Positions 11,501 through 26,500 of a DNA stretch of 64,000 bases are shown here, one piece after another. Source of the stretch: Echinococcus granulosus (Eukaryota; Platyhelminthes; Cestoda; Cyclophyllidea; Taeniidae); assembly GCF_000524195.1 (NCBI RefSeq), contig NW_020170415.1:296322-360321 (forward strand), written 5' to 3'. Position 1 is the stretch's first letter. Each line of letters begins with the position of its first letter. The translations under genes were made by a program, and so were the position numbers. The notes under the pieces were generated by a model. That model searched no databases and was not told where the DNA came from. It was given only the letters and a program-made list of their open reading frames with translations.

Positions 11501-14500
11501 GAAAGGAGGCGTACTTCATCACCCACCACAGTTTTGCATACAAGCATTCAGTGACACTGCTGCCCAATGCCATCCTGATGGACGGCACCTGGACTGGAGT
11601 GTGATGCACCACATTGCGCCGGCTATGATGGTGTAAAAGGAGAAACTTTGGATTTACTACAGTCTGTAGTACTGCCAAAGCAGAATATCTTGCACACTTC
11701 TAACCATTTGGTGAACGGAACTTGTGCAGTGAAATCGCTTCAATGATCAACCGCTCCTTTAGAGTTGGATTGTAGTGGTGTGTCCTTTTGCAATCCTAGG
11801 GTGTTTTTTGCTTTTCCCATTTGTCCTATCGTATCCATCACAAAATATGGGTACGCCGTAGCCCTTTCCCCCCTCTTCTGCAATCACTCGCGTTTTTACT
11901 CTTTTGTTCTTGACTTAACAAGGTCGCCAGCTAAAAGAATCTAGTTTCCATCTTTTTTTCTTAGAAATGGAAAACTAAGCTGGTTCTGTTTCTCGGCTTA
12001 ATAGATTATTGAATTGGCAAACAGACCTATGACTGTCGGAAAAAATTGTTTTATTTCCGGAAAGAAGTACCAGAGTCTCCTCACTTTGTCTCGGTAGTGG
12101 TGGAATTTCGATTTGAAAGAAGCTACTGGCAATTTTCATAAATCTCACAGTGAAACTTCTGAGGCAAATTTCTTAGACGGTAGGTCCGCCTTAGAGGTTT
12201 TCAATCTACCTAATACAAAATCCGTGTTTCTTCATCTCTTGGTCGTGTGAATAGTTAATGAGTCTTTTTTTAAAGGAATGCTGCCCATGTTTTACTTGGA
12301 GGAAAATCGTATCTCTGAGCACCCAGCTGGTTGAATCATGGGTAAAGTAACCAGAAGTGTGTTGTCCTTTCCTTTGGATGGTTTTATACCGTTGAGCTTT
12401 CTTAAATGCAAGTTCTGAACAGGAGCTTCGCCTGGCTTTCTATCAAGAGCGCTCAAAAGTAGCGGTTAAATATTTTTCGTTATGAGGGAAAGGGTCAGGA
12501 TCTTAAAATATTCATCTACTCTCTCAGAGCCCATGAGACAGCACCGAAATTAACTTCCAAATAAAATTTTATGTCTCTAATAACTATAAATTTACGTCTC
12601 CAGGGGAGACTAGTTTATGGGAATATATATCTTGTGTATTTCTTTGCTAAAATATTTAGCAGAATCCTACCACGAAGTGGTCAAGCCCCCAATTGTAGCA
12701 GCCTGAATCTTTCAGACGTATAAAGAGCTGCAGGCTAATGACATAACCTGAAGGTCATGCACAAAGGGGAAACCTTAGGTGCCCATGTAAGCAAAACAAA
12801 GGGTTGAACCAACAGGAAAAGTATTACATAGACCCCTCTCCTTTTGAGCGTCGTTCCCGCCGCTCCCCATCCAAAGCGCCCCGTGTTGGCCATCACAACG
12901 TTGTTAGTACTGTAAGGAAAAACATCCACAAACCAACCATGCCATTCATTGAAGTCGTGTGCAACTGAGAGGATATTTGACCTCAATGTCACTGACCTCT
13001 CTTGGCGATTCTACTGGATCTGGAGTTTCGTCATATTCGAGAACTGCATTGAGGAATGGGGCACTGCGCGAGCCATCTAATATATATATCGCTAGTCGTC
13101 AGGACACTGGCTTACAAACAAAGTTTCAAGTCTATTTTCCTTGTTACTGTGTTCTACTAACTTTAGTGGTGCCCACTCATGTCTGTCCGGGTTCTACCTA
13201 GCTAGCAGGAAGATGGAGGAGATATTGCATGTTCACTTCATTGGCATCTTCATACAGGTATTGCAGCCACCTCCGTAACGAGCTTCACCGGACGATTCAC
13301 GGCCACGGCTAGTGTCGCTTCAGTTGTTGATAGCATTTCTGCAGAACACGAGACTAGGGTAGTTGACGAAGGCAGAAGTCATTTTCAACCCTTCTGGCAG
13401 GAGTTGTCATAGGTTCTTTACCCCCAGCTTATTTCCTTCTTCCGTCGCGCTGTTTTTTCAGCATCGGGTTCGCTTTCTACCGTCAAACGTAGCGCCCTAA
13501 ATCTTTCCAAAGTGAAGATGGGCTGGGAGGCTACCTGCACGACCTGGAGACCATGTCGCCCAGCAAAATTAAGGCAGCGAAGCTTCAAGCGCCCACGAAT
13601 TCAATGCGAAGAAATAAATAAATAATCAATGTTGAACAATCGCTGCCAGCTTAAGAATTCTTTGCTTAAGGAAAAGTATACTTCCTATGTAGGTGTTTTG
13701 GTTCAACCTGGGTAGAGTGTACGGTTTGTTATCCTTTGGTTCACTTGTAAAGTAGAAGGATAAGCCCTCAAGCATCCTTCGCTTAAAATTTTAGCAAATT
13801 ATCTACTCAGCTAAATTTTGCTTGTCATTTCAGTGCAGTGTTTCTAACCCAATTAATTATTGTCTATTTTTTATCAGTTGTGGGACCTGACTGTTGACAT
13901 TTCGGTTCACGAATTCGTCCTGTTTGCTTTTGAAAACAAGCTACTTTTGCTGTCAAATATAATTTATGTGCCCTGTGAGTCGAAAATAGTATTTTATTGG
14001 ACCGATCATCGTCATTCCATAGTTAAACTGCAATCCCTTTTCGAGAGTTTGTCACCTACGCGAATTGCGTTTTTACTTTTTTAAACCATTTCAATTTTCC
14101 CTCCGTCTTTTTTCGTCTGTTTCATAACGTTCACTTTGCCCTCGGAAGTAAACGTCCAACCTTCGAGTCCGTCTCAGAATGTTTCATAGGCCTTGTTTGC
14201 ATTTTGCTTGGGTTGCCCCTCAAGTTGTAATGTGAATGCCGAAAGGGTTGTTATCATGCGGCCCTAATGTAGTCATGGCATTATTCACAAGTCGTTTAAA
14301 CTTTGCCGAAATGTATCAGCTTCACTCTTCTTGTCAATGCTGTCTTCGCTACTCTCACTCTCACGCTTCCGTATTGATAGAATGATAGCAAATTTGTGTT
14401 CTAACCTCTTTAACTGCCGACAATCGTCGTCATTGACAATCCTAACTGTTTTACTCCTGTAATAAAAAGAAAGAAGGGTTGGGGACACGCGTGGTTGAAT

Positions 14501-17500
14501 CGGTGGTAAATACAACAGATGCAGAGGTGGCGGTGCCATCGGTGCGCTAAAAATGCCTAATAATTTCTTCCTCCTTTTTCGTAAGGGAAGGGCCTTCAGG
14601 CGAACCTCTTTGTTTCATTCATCTATGAACTTTTGGCTTTCCGCACTGGGTATTTCCACTTTTTCTATTGTCTATTGCCAGCATAGTCGTGAAGACTAGA
14701 GCTACTTTTGAAGTTCCGGTAAAGGTGGCACAGAAGGCACTTGATACAATATTGTATTCCACCGTCACCCTACAACCAAGGTAGAATCTGAATCTTCTCC
14801 GAGGCGGAGTATGTAAGTCCAGAAAGTAACCATAGGCGTGGGCCGTAGGATTATTTCAATAAAGAGTTTTAGATATTATATACAGCTAAAATGTTGATAA
14901 ATACCACATTTCGTAACTTCTTTTGAGTGCCGTCGTTGGCACTTCTGATGGTTACACCGGCGCGAAGAAGGGTTGAAAGGAAATATGATCAAATTAGTGG
15001 TCTGAACTACCGGCGTGGGAACAGAACTACAGCCACTGTAGTATCAATTTTGCCCCCTAACTTGCTCAGGCAAGAATTTTATGGAAGAATTGCTTCTTTT
15101 TTGATAGCGAGTCTGATTTGCTTTATACACCTCTGGCTCTGTAGCGGGCAGTAGTTGCCTACCTTTGAAGTACCGAAAGGTTGATGTGTTGTTTAGTGGA
15201 AAATGTGCTTTCGTGCAATATTAATATATTCTACTGCCGCTTCAACCAATGATGTCGACGTTGCTCTCAGATGCTGTTGTGAGTCTATGCGAAACTATGC
15301 CTTGATGGTCTTTCCAAGGATGAGACGCTGGAGGTACGGAAAGAGGATTGAATTCGTTTACAATCAAAACAGGTTTTAAAAGCTGCATAGTGTTTCTTCC
15401 TTGAGCATCATTAACGGCGCTCCCAATTGCCACTTAGGTGAAATCATTCCCGTACAACCGATGTGAAGGCTGAACCATAACTGTTTGATCACTTGCTATG
15501 CCTTCAAGTCCGCATCAGCGAGGAGTAAGCCGGCAGTGGTGGAGCGAAGTGTGCCGTTTGCACCTCCAGAGCTATGCATTCGGCGCCTGAACACCTCACC
15601 GACGATCAGCCAGCTATCAGGCGAGGCGGAGGAGGAAGCAATGTCGGCAACGGCATTGAGGTCGGGAGCAGGTGCTGGAGCGGTGGTGACGGTGCCGGTG
15701 GCGGTGACAAAACAGGCCAACGGCTTCGGCTTCACCTTAGCCGATCAAGTGGGTGGACAGCGCGTTAAGGAAGTCCTTGAACCCACCGGTCTTCGCGTTG
15801 GTGACGTCATCCTTGAGGTCAATGGCAAGTGGGTCAAGGAAGCCTCTCATCTGGAGGTCGTTCAACTGCTGAAAACCTGCTCCATTGGCAAGACATCCAA
15901 CTTCCTCATCCAAAGAGGTATCCTGCATTCTCTTAGCCACATTTTCTCGAACTGTTTGTTTCTGCCACTCACCTGTATTTGATTGGGCTAGAATTTCTGG
16001 AAGTTGGATCCTTCATTAAGCGCTCAGAGTGTTTCAGTCCTGATTATTAACTATACGTTACCTTTGACCCTTATACGTGCTTCCTTGTTTGGCAAAAATG
16101 GTTATATCAGTTATAAGTGCGAAAGTCCAGTAAACAAAATCTGTCACTAATTCAAGTTTTGTATGCCCTCAGTCATACCAACGCAGGAATATCCCAAAAT
16201 GTTAATGAAAATGGTATCGGATTTGGTGCTTGGGTATGCTGGAAAAATGGAGCTAAACGATGGTTAGTCGTTGACCAGGAGGTACTCAAGTCGCTGTTTA
16301 TGCCTGTGGCTGTTCTCGATCCTCGTTCGAGCATCTTTGGCGTTGGCCTTGCCCCTCTTAGAGAGTACATTCCAAATAATGGAATAAATATTTAACTTTC
16401 TTGTGAAATGTTTACGACAAATGGCTTTTAAATGCTAATTAAAACTTTTGGCAAGTTGGGGAGGGCTGTAAAGGTTATTAACTGAAGCTGTAAAGTTGTT
16501 TTCGATGCGAGTACAGCCGTCATGTAGTCAAATAGCGGTTTGGTATGTACTAGAAATGGCGATCGTAAAAACACCTTTAGTTCAGATGCAAATTTTTATT
16601 TCTTTAAGGCCAGACGTCTGATGAGTGAGCCCATTTGGATGCTTTAAATTCGTGTCTATCATGATCTGCTGTAAAAAAGTAGCTTCTTGTGAAATTGAAG
16701 CCATGATGTGTCAATTTTGGTCTGGTACTTCGTTTGATTACCTAGAATTTTGCCTTTTTTTATGAATTAAAATCCATTTCTGGATTCTTGATCACAAGTT
16801 CTACTTTTGATATCTTTGCGCAAAAAAATAAATCTTACTGTGGTAATGGTAGCACCCCAAGTTTTCTCTGAAACCGGAAGGAGCTATAATACCAGGTCAG
16901 GAAATGTATTACCGACGTGTAGGAGGGCTGGGTAGCTACTGCCGTGTCCTAGACGCCTAGCCGCCCAGCGGGAGTACAAAAGACGGAACCTTAAGTGCCC
17001 GAGTAAGCAAAACGAAGGACTAAACAATCAAAATGCTGCAGTAACTGTTTGAATTAGTCTCTCATAGAAACTTTTGCAAGCGCTTGGAATGTAGGTGACA
17101 TTCCTTGTTGATGTACTGATTTGCATGACAATTTCCCCTGTCCAAATAAACGTTTGACGCGTTCATTATTAGGGCCTCAAAAGGAAATCCATCGCTGCAA
17201 CAACTCGCAAGAGACACTACCTCGTTATACCGCTAAATAACTACAAAAAACGTTGCCATCCTCATCAAATCCCGATCGATTTAGATTCATTTTATTGTTC
17301 CAAGCTGAATTTATCCCTTTGTGACATGATTTGATGAAACCGCTTACCATCGTAGATTGGCATAGAATCTGCGTCACATATAGTGCTGAAAGCGGATGTG
17401 TTAAATTCCCACAACCTCACCGTTTTTATATTTGCTCTCTTAAAACCATTCTACAACTCTACCTACTGGTGGAGCATATTCCTTTTTCCATAATAACGCC

Positions 17501-20500
17501 TATTTCTCATTTGTGAAATTGCCCTCCGCGTTATCTATTCCCATGATGCCTCAAGGCCTCAAGAATCCGTTTCCCCCCATTGAATTCCAAGCACTGGTAG
17601 ATACTTGTTCTTTCGAGGTGGTGAAATTCACGTGCTCCTCTGTTAGGGGGAAGAATGACTGACAAGTATATGCATACACACACACTAGTATCTCTCTTTT
17701 TGCAGCAAACTTCTTAGTTCTTGCATGCCCCGAAGTTTGGCATCGACTGAGCCATTGTTTTAGCTTAAGTCTTTTGTTTCTAATGCTCCCCCCTCCTTTC
17801 ATCTTCCCCCTATCACTGCCACTAGCTGCATACAGGTGTGTGAACCTGCTCTTACTTGCACTGGAAGTAGAGGCTTTTGCGGGCGTTCTACCCCGTTGCT
17901 CTAGAAACGCTGCCTGCTGAGTGAGGGGTGACACCTGGTGAGGTGGTCTGGCGTCTATGCCGACTAGTTTTATCAATGTATAAGTTTTTTTAGCATGTGG
18001 ATTTGTTTTTTTACATATGCTTTGTCAGGCTGCTCTTTGTATTTACAACCGCTGTCCTTTTTTTAACCCTTCCATTCGATTTTCGCCTCACTTTATTAGT
18101 TAAGTTGATGGCGATGCCTAGCAGCGTCAATGACCCTTCTTGTTGAATTAGATCCTTTTCTTGGATGCTTGAACTGAACTTTCATAGTTTCATTCCTACG
18201 TGAAATCGACTTTTAGCGTAAATGAATCTGTTACTTTTATAGCTTAAAATTTGGTATGGACGGGCATTCTAACTTTTAACCGTTCAAGAAATCTTTTTTA
18301 TCCCTCACAAGAAATAGTCCCTGATTTCCAGTTCTACGATTCCTTTGAACGCTTCTGACTGAGTAGAAGGAAGATTGTACATTGTTTGAATTCCAGTTAG
18401 GAACTGAAAATTCCTATCTAGTATCACAAGGAGAAACTAGATCGATGGGCATTTCTGATCTTTCTCCATCAAATCTATAGTGACACTTGCCAACTCCGTT
18501 TTAAAAATTAATTACGGTTAATGTCTTTCCCATTGTGGGGTGCTTTCATGATTATTGCGGCCGATTCTTGATACCTTTACTCCTGAGACGGATTAAGGAT
18601 TATCCGGCCTTCAGCGTCATACTTACACGCATCTTGGTCCTGCTGATAATGTTTTCAGACTGCTCATTGCCTTAAGGAGTTCTGGAGCTCCACGATTTCG
18701 GTAAATGCTTTCATCTACCCGGGAGTCCTATTTTCATTGCCACGAACGATGGGTTGGTGGACACTCTAGCGCGGCTTAGCATCAAAAATTTTACTCAACT
18801 TATTTTCATCAACCGTTGATGCTTAATGTTCTGCCTTGTGCTCCAATCAGAAGCATGTCGGGTGCTCTGGATGATCTTGGAGTGTTCTATTTAGCCCCTC
18901 TTTCAACGATATCCTCGTTTCGAGTTTACTCCCTACTTTGTTTAACATTGAATGAGAAAGTTTTCTTGTAGGCTAGACAGCCTTGCAACGCTTTGAGATA
19001 ATATGCTATCGCTAATACATTTGGACTTTTCAACATCTTATCAAAACATTTATTTTAACCTGGAGCTCAAATTTATTTTCACTGTCACGAGGTAGAGACT
19101 GCTCAGTTCTTAAGCGGCGTGTCAACATTCTGCACTTATACTTGACTCAAAGTCTATTTATTTTCCCCTTTTGCTTGTAGTTCTACCGATTTCCGTGGAC
19201 AAAAAACACATGGGCGCGAGTGTGAACTCCAATTTCACTGTAAGTCTACCCCTACACAATGATCCCCCCTTTCCTGTCAACTTTGCGATGTTAAGACAAT
19301 GGTTTTCGGGGGTAGACTGGTCGCCTCAGCTCATCAAAGAATAACTCCATTCAAAAACTGTGTAATTATCATTCCCAGACTAAGAATAGCCTACACCCAT
19401 TTTGTTACTTCTGAAATCAACTGTTCTGTTTGGTGGTGTATTGCAACCAGGGTTATCATAAACCAGTGGAGAGCAGCATATGTCTCCCGCTTGTGATGCG
19501 TGAACCCCTTGGTAGGTGAATATGTTAAACGGAACACGGCAATAACTCTGAATTCATCCTGGCATTACTGGAGACTTTGAGACAAAATGTAATTAATATT
19601 CTGCCTTTGAAGAGAGAGGTTTCTTTGACTGCAAAAGATGATTTGGGGTGCATTTTGTTCCTCTCCCTTCCGCCTTTCCCCCTGTCTGACAGATTTTTTT
19701 ATTACAGAGACACCGGAGGATGATTCCATTTTGTGTTTGTGTGGACCTTTTTTTCTTGCTCCCAAGGGGCCTGACGAAGATTGCAGTGTGATTCACCTGG
19801 GTGACCGGAAAGTTTTCTTAGCTGTGTTCTCGGAGAGGTTGTTCACTACAAATTTTACCTAAAAGTTTCTACCATAACCAATAGGGCCGTGTGGTTATGC
19901 GAAGGGTATTCGAGTTAAACCGAGACTTTGGGTCTTATAGCTATACCATTGAGCCACAGTCTATCCTTTTACACGTTTGAGGCCGGCACGCAATCCAGTT
20001 TAGATCCCTTTAATCAGGATGACAGTAGGCAACGGTGTTGCTGGATGTGTGCCTACCACGCCATATGGCGGGTGATGAACCACTTCTTTTGTCATTCAAA
20101 AGAAAGACGTAGAATCCGAACACGTGGACATTCAGTTCTATCTACAGAAGACACCGCACGGTGATGGGTAGTCTACTGCAAGAAGCCACTTTGGTGATAG
20201 CATTGTGTCAGTGATGATCCCTACCATAATGGTTTCCACCCCACAAAACAGTCGGTCGCTCCTGTCAACATTCAGTCGGCGCGTGGACGCCCAATCGGCG
20301 CACAACTTGTCGCCAAAAAGGTGCACAGGGGATGAATCTTTCTGTGAGGACAGTGAACACACTCGTTCAAGAGCGTTGGCAATTCCTCATATCTAGAGCA
20401 AATGGTACCAAGTCATCGCTGAGGATGTAAAGCTGGTTGTCTCAATGTGTTCCAGCCGTACTAGCAAATCTTCGGGAGTCCAAGCTTCGCATGCATTAGC

Positions 20501-23500
20501 TAAATGCTGTTGTCTATAAATGTAGTAGAAGACTAGGTAGAAAGCTGGATAGGGGTTACGCTACTTGGAATATGTTCTCTCCTATCTTTTGCACGCTCGG
20601 AATTCTTCGCTTGGTACCCAGTGCTTTACCTGGGTATTTCTTGATTTTGATTTTCGATTGGTTAAAAGAGCGCAGATGAATAAGCTCGATTCTCTTAAAA
20701 AGGGTGTACTCTTGCATTTGGTGCAAATAAGGGAAGCCTGGAATTGCCCGTTATCTTCAGTATACAACTAAGCCAATTGCATTTTGTTTTAGGCGCACAA
20801 TTAATTCTCCTGGCTGGCAGTGTTTAAATAAAATAGCATAACCGGAAAGGGGTTGAGATGCGTTCAAGTCACATCCACCGCCCAGTTCCTTCCTTTCGGT
20901 GATGGGGATTTTGGTTGCTCCATCTCTGCTCACCGTTATTTTTTTTATTTCAGAGAGTACCCGACTGTGATTCACCACTGAGTTTTGGTAAGTGTTGCAT
21001 CACACAGTTTCTGTGGCGACTGATTACCTTTTAAAGAGGAGCAAATGACTTCCCTCTTTTTTTCACATCCTCCATTATCGGGATTCGCATTCTTCCTCCA
21101 CTGACTTATTGCCCCTAAGGGTGATTTATGAAACGCAAAACTAAGACTTATTAGTCTTGTAACATGTTTATGCGTTCAGTGAGGAGACTTTGGGCAGATT
21201 TTACTCCTTCAAACCGTCATAAAAGCAAATGTGCCGCGTTGTTTGTAAATCAGAGTGGAGACAGACGGTACCAGGGCGTGCCTCACATACACGAGGCGGA
21301 ATCGGTTTTTCTCTAGCTCTATTTGTTCATCCCATTAATCAACCCGGATTGTGCTCTGGTCTAGTCTCGTACTATTTATTCCCATATTACCCCATTTATC
21401 GTGGGCATTGGTAACACAGCCATTTTTCACCCTCTTTCGTCTCCGCCCTTTTAGACGGTGCTGATATCAACGACTTCTCACCCACCAGCGCTTTGTATTC
21501 CACCTTCCACCCTGCTGATTACAATATGGTAAGTCCCCTTTCCAAGATTTAAATTACTATAGCAAGGTTTTCACTCCAACTATGAAGCCTTCTTTCACTA
21601 GTCCACCAAGTTTTAGGAGCATTCTTTAGCTCCTCTGCCTGAAACTCCCCTGATGTCGGCCTGTTAGAAATGTCGAGGATATCTTTGTTAATCTTGCGAT
21701 CTTACGATTTTCCGGTGTGAAAAATACCTTTGTACTGCTCCTTTAGCTAGATTATCCCTTCTTGAGTGTACCTTCCTAAGCCTCTTGACCTAAAGAGTAG
21801 TTGTGTAACTTACTAATTTAGTTTTTTAGACATGCTTCTGAAAAATGATGCCGTACATATTTTTGATGCTAATTCATTCATCAAAATGTACTTAACTGGG
21901 GTTTGAAGATTCTGACGGATCTACTTTTACGCATTCTCCACCCACGTCACATGCTAATGACATTACAACTTTCCTACTCGAACTCGTACGTCAAAACGTG
22001 TGTGACGTGCTTTCTCCACCACCTTATGAAAACTGGTTTCGCCAGATCGTGAGACTTAGACGGATTTAGGATGTTCTTTGTCTGGAAAAAATCGTATGCT
22101 GAGCAGTTCAGTAGCGTGGGTGTTTCAATATCACCAGATCAACAAAATGCCTGGGTTGTAGAGGTCGACTTTCCTCTCGGACCATGGTACTGTGCGAATT
22201 GAAGAACTTTTCTAAGATTTTTATGAGGAGTTGCGGAAAATGTCTTTTGTAAGTGCAAAAAANNNNNNNNNNNNNNNNNNNNNNNNNNNNNNNNNNNNNN
22301 NNNNNNNNNNNNNNNNNNNNNNNNNNNNNNNNNNNNNNNNNNNNNNNNNNNNNNNNNNNNNNCACAGCCATTAGTAGAGGGTTCATACTTGTTTTGTACT
22401 CAATGTAGAAGCGCCTTAGTCTAGTAATGTCGTAAAACTCCTTCAAATAAGTAAATTAATGTACCATTTTGTGTCAAATCAAGAAGGAGGAAAGTGATTG
22501 AGATGTGGTTGAGCTTAAAAATTTGCAATAGACGTTTCCTCAAGCTACTTAATCGCCCTCTTGACTTCTCGTTGGGCGTTGCATTATTTGCAACCGCTTG
22601 GGGTACATTAATGTCATTGGCAGAAAGTTTGCTGAAATTCCCAAACCGTGTATCAGAAGTGGCATTTTTTTTCATGATCTCTCGTAATTTCCTCCCTTTG
22701 CCCTAAGAAATTGTTGGAAATGTAGTAAACCTTGCCGTCCCTACGAGTTATGGTACAAATTTGTCGGGGATTTCTTATTTAAAGTATTCAAATGTATGAC
22801 GACGCCTTGGTGATGTGGATAGCTTCATGAAAGACTTTCGCAACTACAGTCTTGCAGGCTCCCTATTTACACCTTCCAGCAAAATTTGATTCCATACTGT
22901 GTTTACGCATTATTACGAGTAAAGTCCTCAGAAGACGGCGGCGGAATGAACCCCATTGAAAATTTTTAAACTGAATTCCTTTAAGCACATTTCCAGCTGC
23001 CAGTTAGTTGTCGAAGTTCCTTCTTTGTTCTTGAACCTGCCAGCTTTCAGTGCCAGGTACACGCGGTGACAACGCAGTCAATCAACAAGGTGACTATAAA
23101 TACTGCGGCTATAGGATACAATCCGCCTCAGATTGAGGCCTAAGTATCTCAGCAGTATTATAACCTATTCCAAGCAAGTACACTTCTGTAGCCGTTAATA
23201 TTGCCGGAGGTACAACTCCATCTTCAAAGCAAATTTATGTCAGTAGTTGTGCAATTATCCAGTCCGTCACTTTGGGTGGTTCCATGAAATATATCTCCCA
23301 AAAGTTAGAAAGCCTGAGAAGCCTGCAATTTTTAGGTCTCTGCATGGAATCGGTGCCCTGCGGCGGAAGTTGGTTGAAATCCGTGCCTCTTTTTTTGCTG
23401 CTTTTTCTTGAAAACTAGTGCGTGTAAAATTAATGAGTATTGTAAATCCGGTGGTAAATGACCAATGGTGATATACCCGAAAGATTGTACTCCACTTTAC

Positions 23501-26500
23501 TCCCTGTTTGCTATAGCACCTTCGATGATTTTGCCGGGCACAACCCGTCTTTTCGGAGGGATTTCACACATGACTCACTGCGGCTGCATCTGTGGTTATA
23601 TCATCGTACTCTTTGTGCAAAGTAAAATTTATTGCTTACATGACGCAAGGAAGCACGTTTTCTCATCGTATTTTTTTTATCAAGTCGTGACTCCATGGCG
23701 CCAGACATCGTTCCACCGCTCTGTGCAGCTGATGTGTCTTCCAAAAGGGAAGGGGGTGGGTAGTTCTACCGGTGAGCGCCGCGTCACCGTTTTCGCGCAA
23801 GGAGTGTTTGGGTCAAACGGCGATTTTAGGTCCTCCGGCTGAACTGTCAAATTGTACACTGCTGTGGCGGCACTAAACGTTGTAATAAGTGGCAGTCTAT
23901 CCTTTTACATGCGCATGTGTCGTGGCACACTAGTTCAGACTCCGTTCATCAGGACGACGGCAGGCAATAGCGTGCCTGCAATACCGTATGGCGGGCGATG
24001 AACTACTTCTTTTATCAACCAGAAAGAAGACATGGCAGCCAAATACACGGACATCTAGTCCTATCCATGGAAGACGTGACGCGATGATGAATCCCTCATT
24101 AGTTCATTTAACTTAAGCCAATGCTTCAAAGACAGCCAGTCTTACGTGAGTGGTGATTCCGACCACGATGGTTCTCAACTCACAGTACAGCAGTTAGTCC
24201 TTCCTCCGAATACTCGGTCGACGCGTGGAACGCCTCCTTGATTCTGGATACACAACTCGTCACCATAGAGTTATACAGGAGCTGACTCTGTGTGGCCGGC
24301 GAAGACAATCATTCAGAAATGCTTGCAGCCTTGGTAAAGCGATGCACTTCTGGGTACCAAAAAATACTGCTGGTTTTTTGAAAAGGTTATTTTTACTCTA
24401 GGATGAATCGAAATGTATCACATGCCTATTTAGAGAAACAAGCAAAATCTTTGCTCCTTATAATGCTCTACAATTTGAATGAAACTTACCTCATGTGGGT
24501 AAATGTAACCTCCTTGAAGGATAATCGCGAATTTGTTCCATTCCTTTGGCGGTTGCATCCTCCACTTCCCAAAGGCATGCCGTGGTAATACTAATTAGTT
24601 CAAACCTCCCCTCCCCACGTCAATTTGTGCGTGGGTCATGAGGGCTAATGCTGTCGACGTCCACTGGGATTACGGGGAAAGTGGAGGAGGTGGTGGAGGA
24701 AAGGAGGTTGTAGCATCAACAGCTGCTGCTGCTTCTCCGCCGTCTTTTTTTGACTCGCTTGGCGTACTTCTTTGCTAGCATTTCCCTTTGATTCGTGGTG
24801 GCTATTTATATGCTGATAGGTGGTATTATCCAAGAGCAAGGCTCATTTACATTGTCGCGGTTCCTTTCCATATTATTAAAACTGCGTCTTGCTGATGCTG
24901 ATCCCGCTGATCTGAGAGACTAGAACCTCATAAGGCATCGACAGTTGTAATAAATGAGATCCTGCCTTTCTCTAAATTAATGTTTTTTTTTCAATTTCGG
25001 TGCAACTAAGACAATGAAGTCTCGTAAATTCCTTTCACTACTTTCTTTGGAATCTCTTTTAACAAATTTTGGTTTGCTAGTTCCTCGGAGGTAAGAGTTA
25101 CAAGTTTGCGTCTAACATTGTTTGGTAACTGGAGGAACACTAAGACTTTTAAACTTTAAATACATTCGGTTAAATGTTTTCAATGTTGGTACTTCAATTT
25201 ATGACGGGAAATTATGTGGGATTCTTGTAATTTGGTCAGTTTCTAAACCATAAATCCTGAGCCCGTTAATGGCATTTCTAGTAAACTCTGTTCCTTGATG
25301 TCCTTCCACAGGGTACTGACAGTGTGCGGTGGTTAATTCTCCCATTACAACGTTGGAAATGGCTTGTTCTTTGTGAAATATTGTCCAGGAGTGCTTTCAA
25401 GTTCCCCGTGCTTTTATAATCTGCTCTGGAAGTAATAAAAGCAGAAGAGGGAGCATTAATTTGGGCGTAGTACCCAACCACTTATTACCTCACGAACCCG
25501 AGGCGGAAGTGACAACCACATAAGTTGTCATTTCATTACGAAGCCGACCTTAAAACAGGGTTTGTGAGTACACTGGAATGCTCGAAAGTGGACGTACTGA
25601 TGTGGCAGGTACGGCAGTGTGGTGAATGACCGCGATTAATGAAGAAAGAGGTCTGAAACTGATTCTTGAAATCAGAATAGCCATTGAGGAAAATGCTGGT
25701 TTAAGTGCCCAGTCTGTCTATGCTTCGGTAAGTAGAACCAAAAGAATGGCGTTACAAAAGAGTTTAGAAGTTGAGATCCTTATTTATCGAGAGGCACTTG
25801 TTTGCAACCTAAAGCTATTCGTTGATAGGGCTAGGTTCTTTCTACATTCCCTTCTGCTGAAGGTAAGAAATTCGCTGCCCCATTCGTGCGATGTATGATG
25901 CCGGTTTTTTGCGAATGGTTGCGCTCGAAATTAAGGCGGGAAGAGGCAAGACCTTTGCCCTTTGAATCATGACTTTTTAAACCGAAGTGGATTTGCGACA
26001 CTATTCAATATTATTGTATCAGTATTATGTCTTTTATTTCACTAGAAAATGCATTTGAAGGTCTTTCCTCTTTATCATTTTTTTTGGAAATTTACTCCAT
26101 GGTCATATTTCAAAAAAGTGGAATAAAATTGTCATTCGTAACAGTCTTTGATTTGCTGTACTTTGGGTGTTGTTGCTTGCGTGACCATTGGTCATGGTAG
26201 CGCCAGTTAACTTTTGGGTGAATTTCTGGGGAAGTAGAAAGTAAAATTTCTAGTTCTAATTATTCTCAAATTCGACTATCCAGTAAGCCGATTTCATTCC
26301 CCAAAGCGAATATCTGGGTGGTGGGTCAATTTCATCAGCCCGACGGAACTCTGTGCAACAGTGGACAATATCGGTTGATTCCAGTAAGAGGGTTAGGAAT
26401 TTATTCAATCTGATTAGCTACTTTGTTTATTCCGAAGTTTTCGTTTGTTCATCAGCAAAAAGTTCCCTAGGATCCTCCTCTGCCTGCTTTATTTATTATT

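Noticed and set aside
17551..17976. 141-codon minus-strand open frame in MAGI intron 6
   Set aside because: No recognisable domain, Ser/Lys-rich chance composition, and no splice partners or conservation evidence.
19885..19970. tRNA-like sequence on the minus strand (A-box-like TGGCTCAATGG and B-box-like GGTTTAACTCGAAT)
   Set aside because: The anticodon arm is irregular and the acceptor stem does not pair. The shared family B sequence lies on the wrong side for a tRNA-headed SINE, so I do not call a tRNA or SINE.
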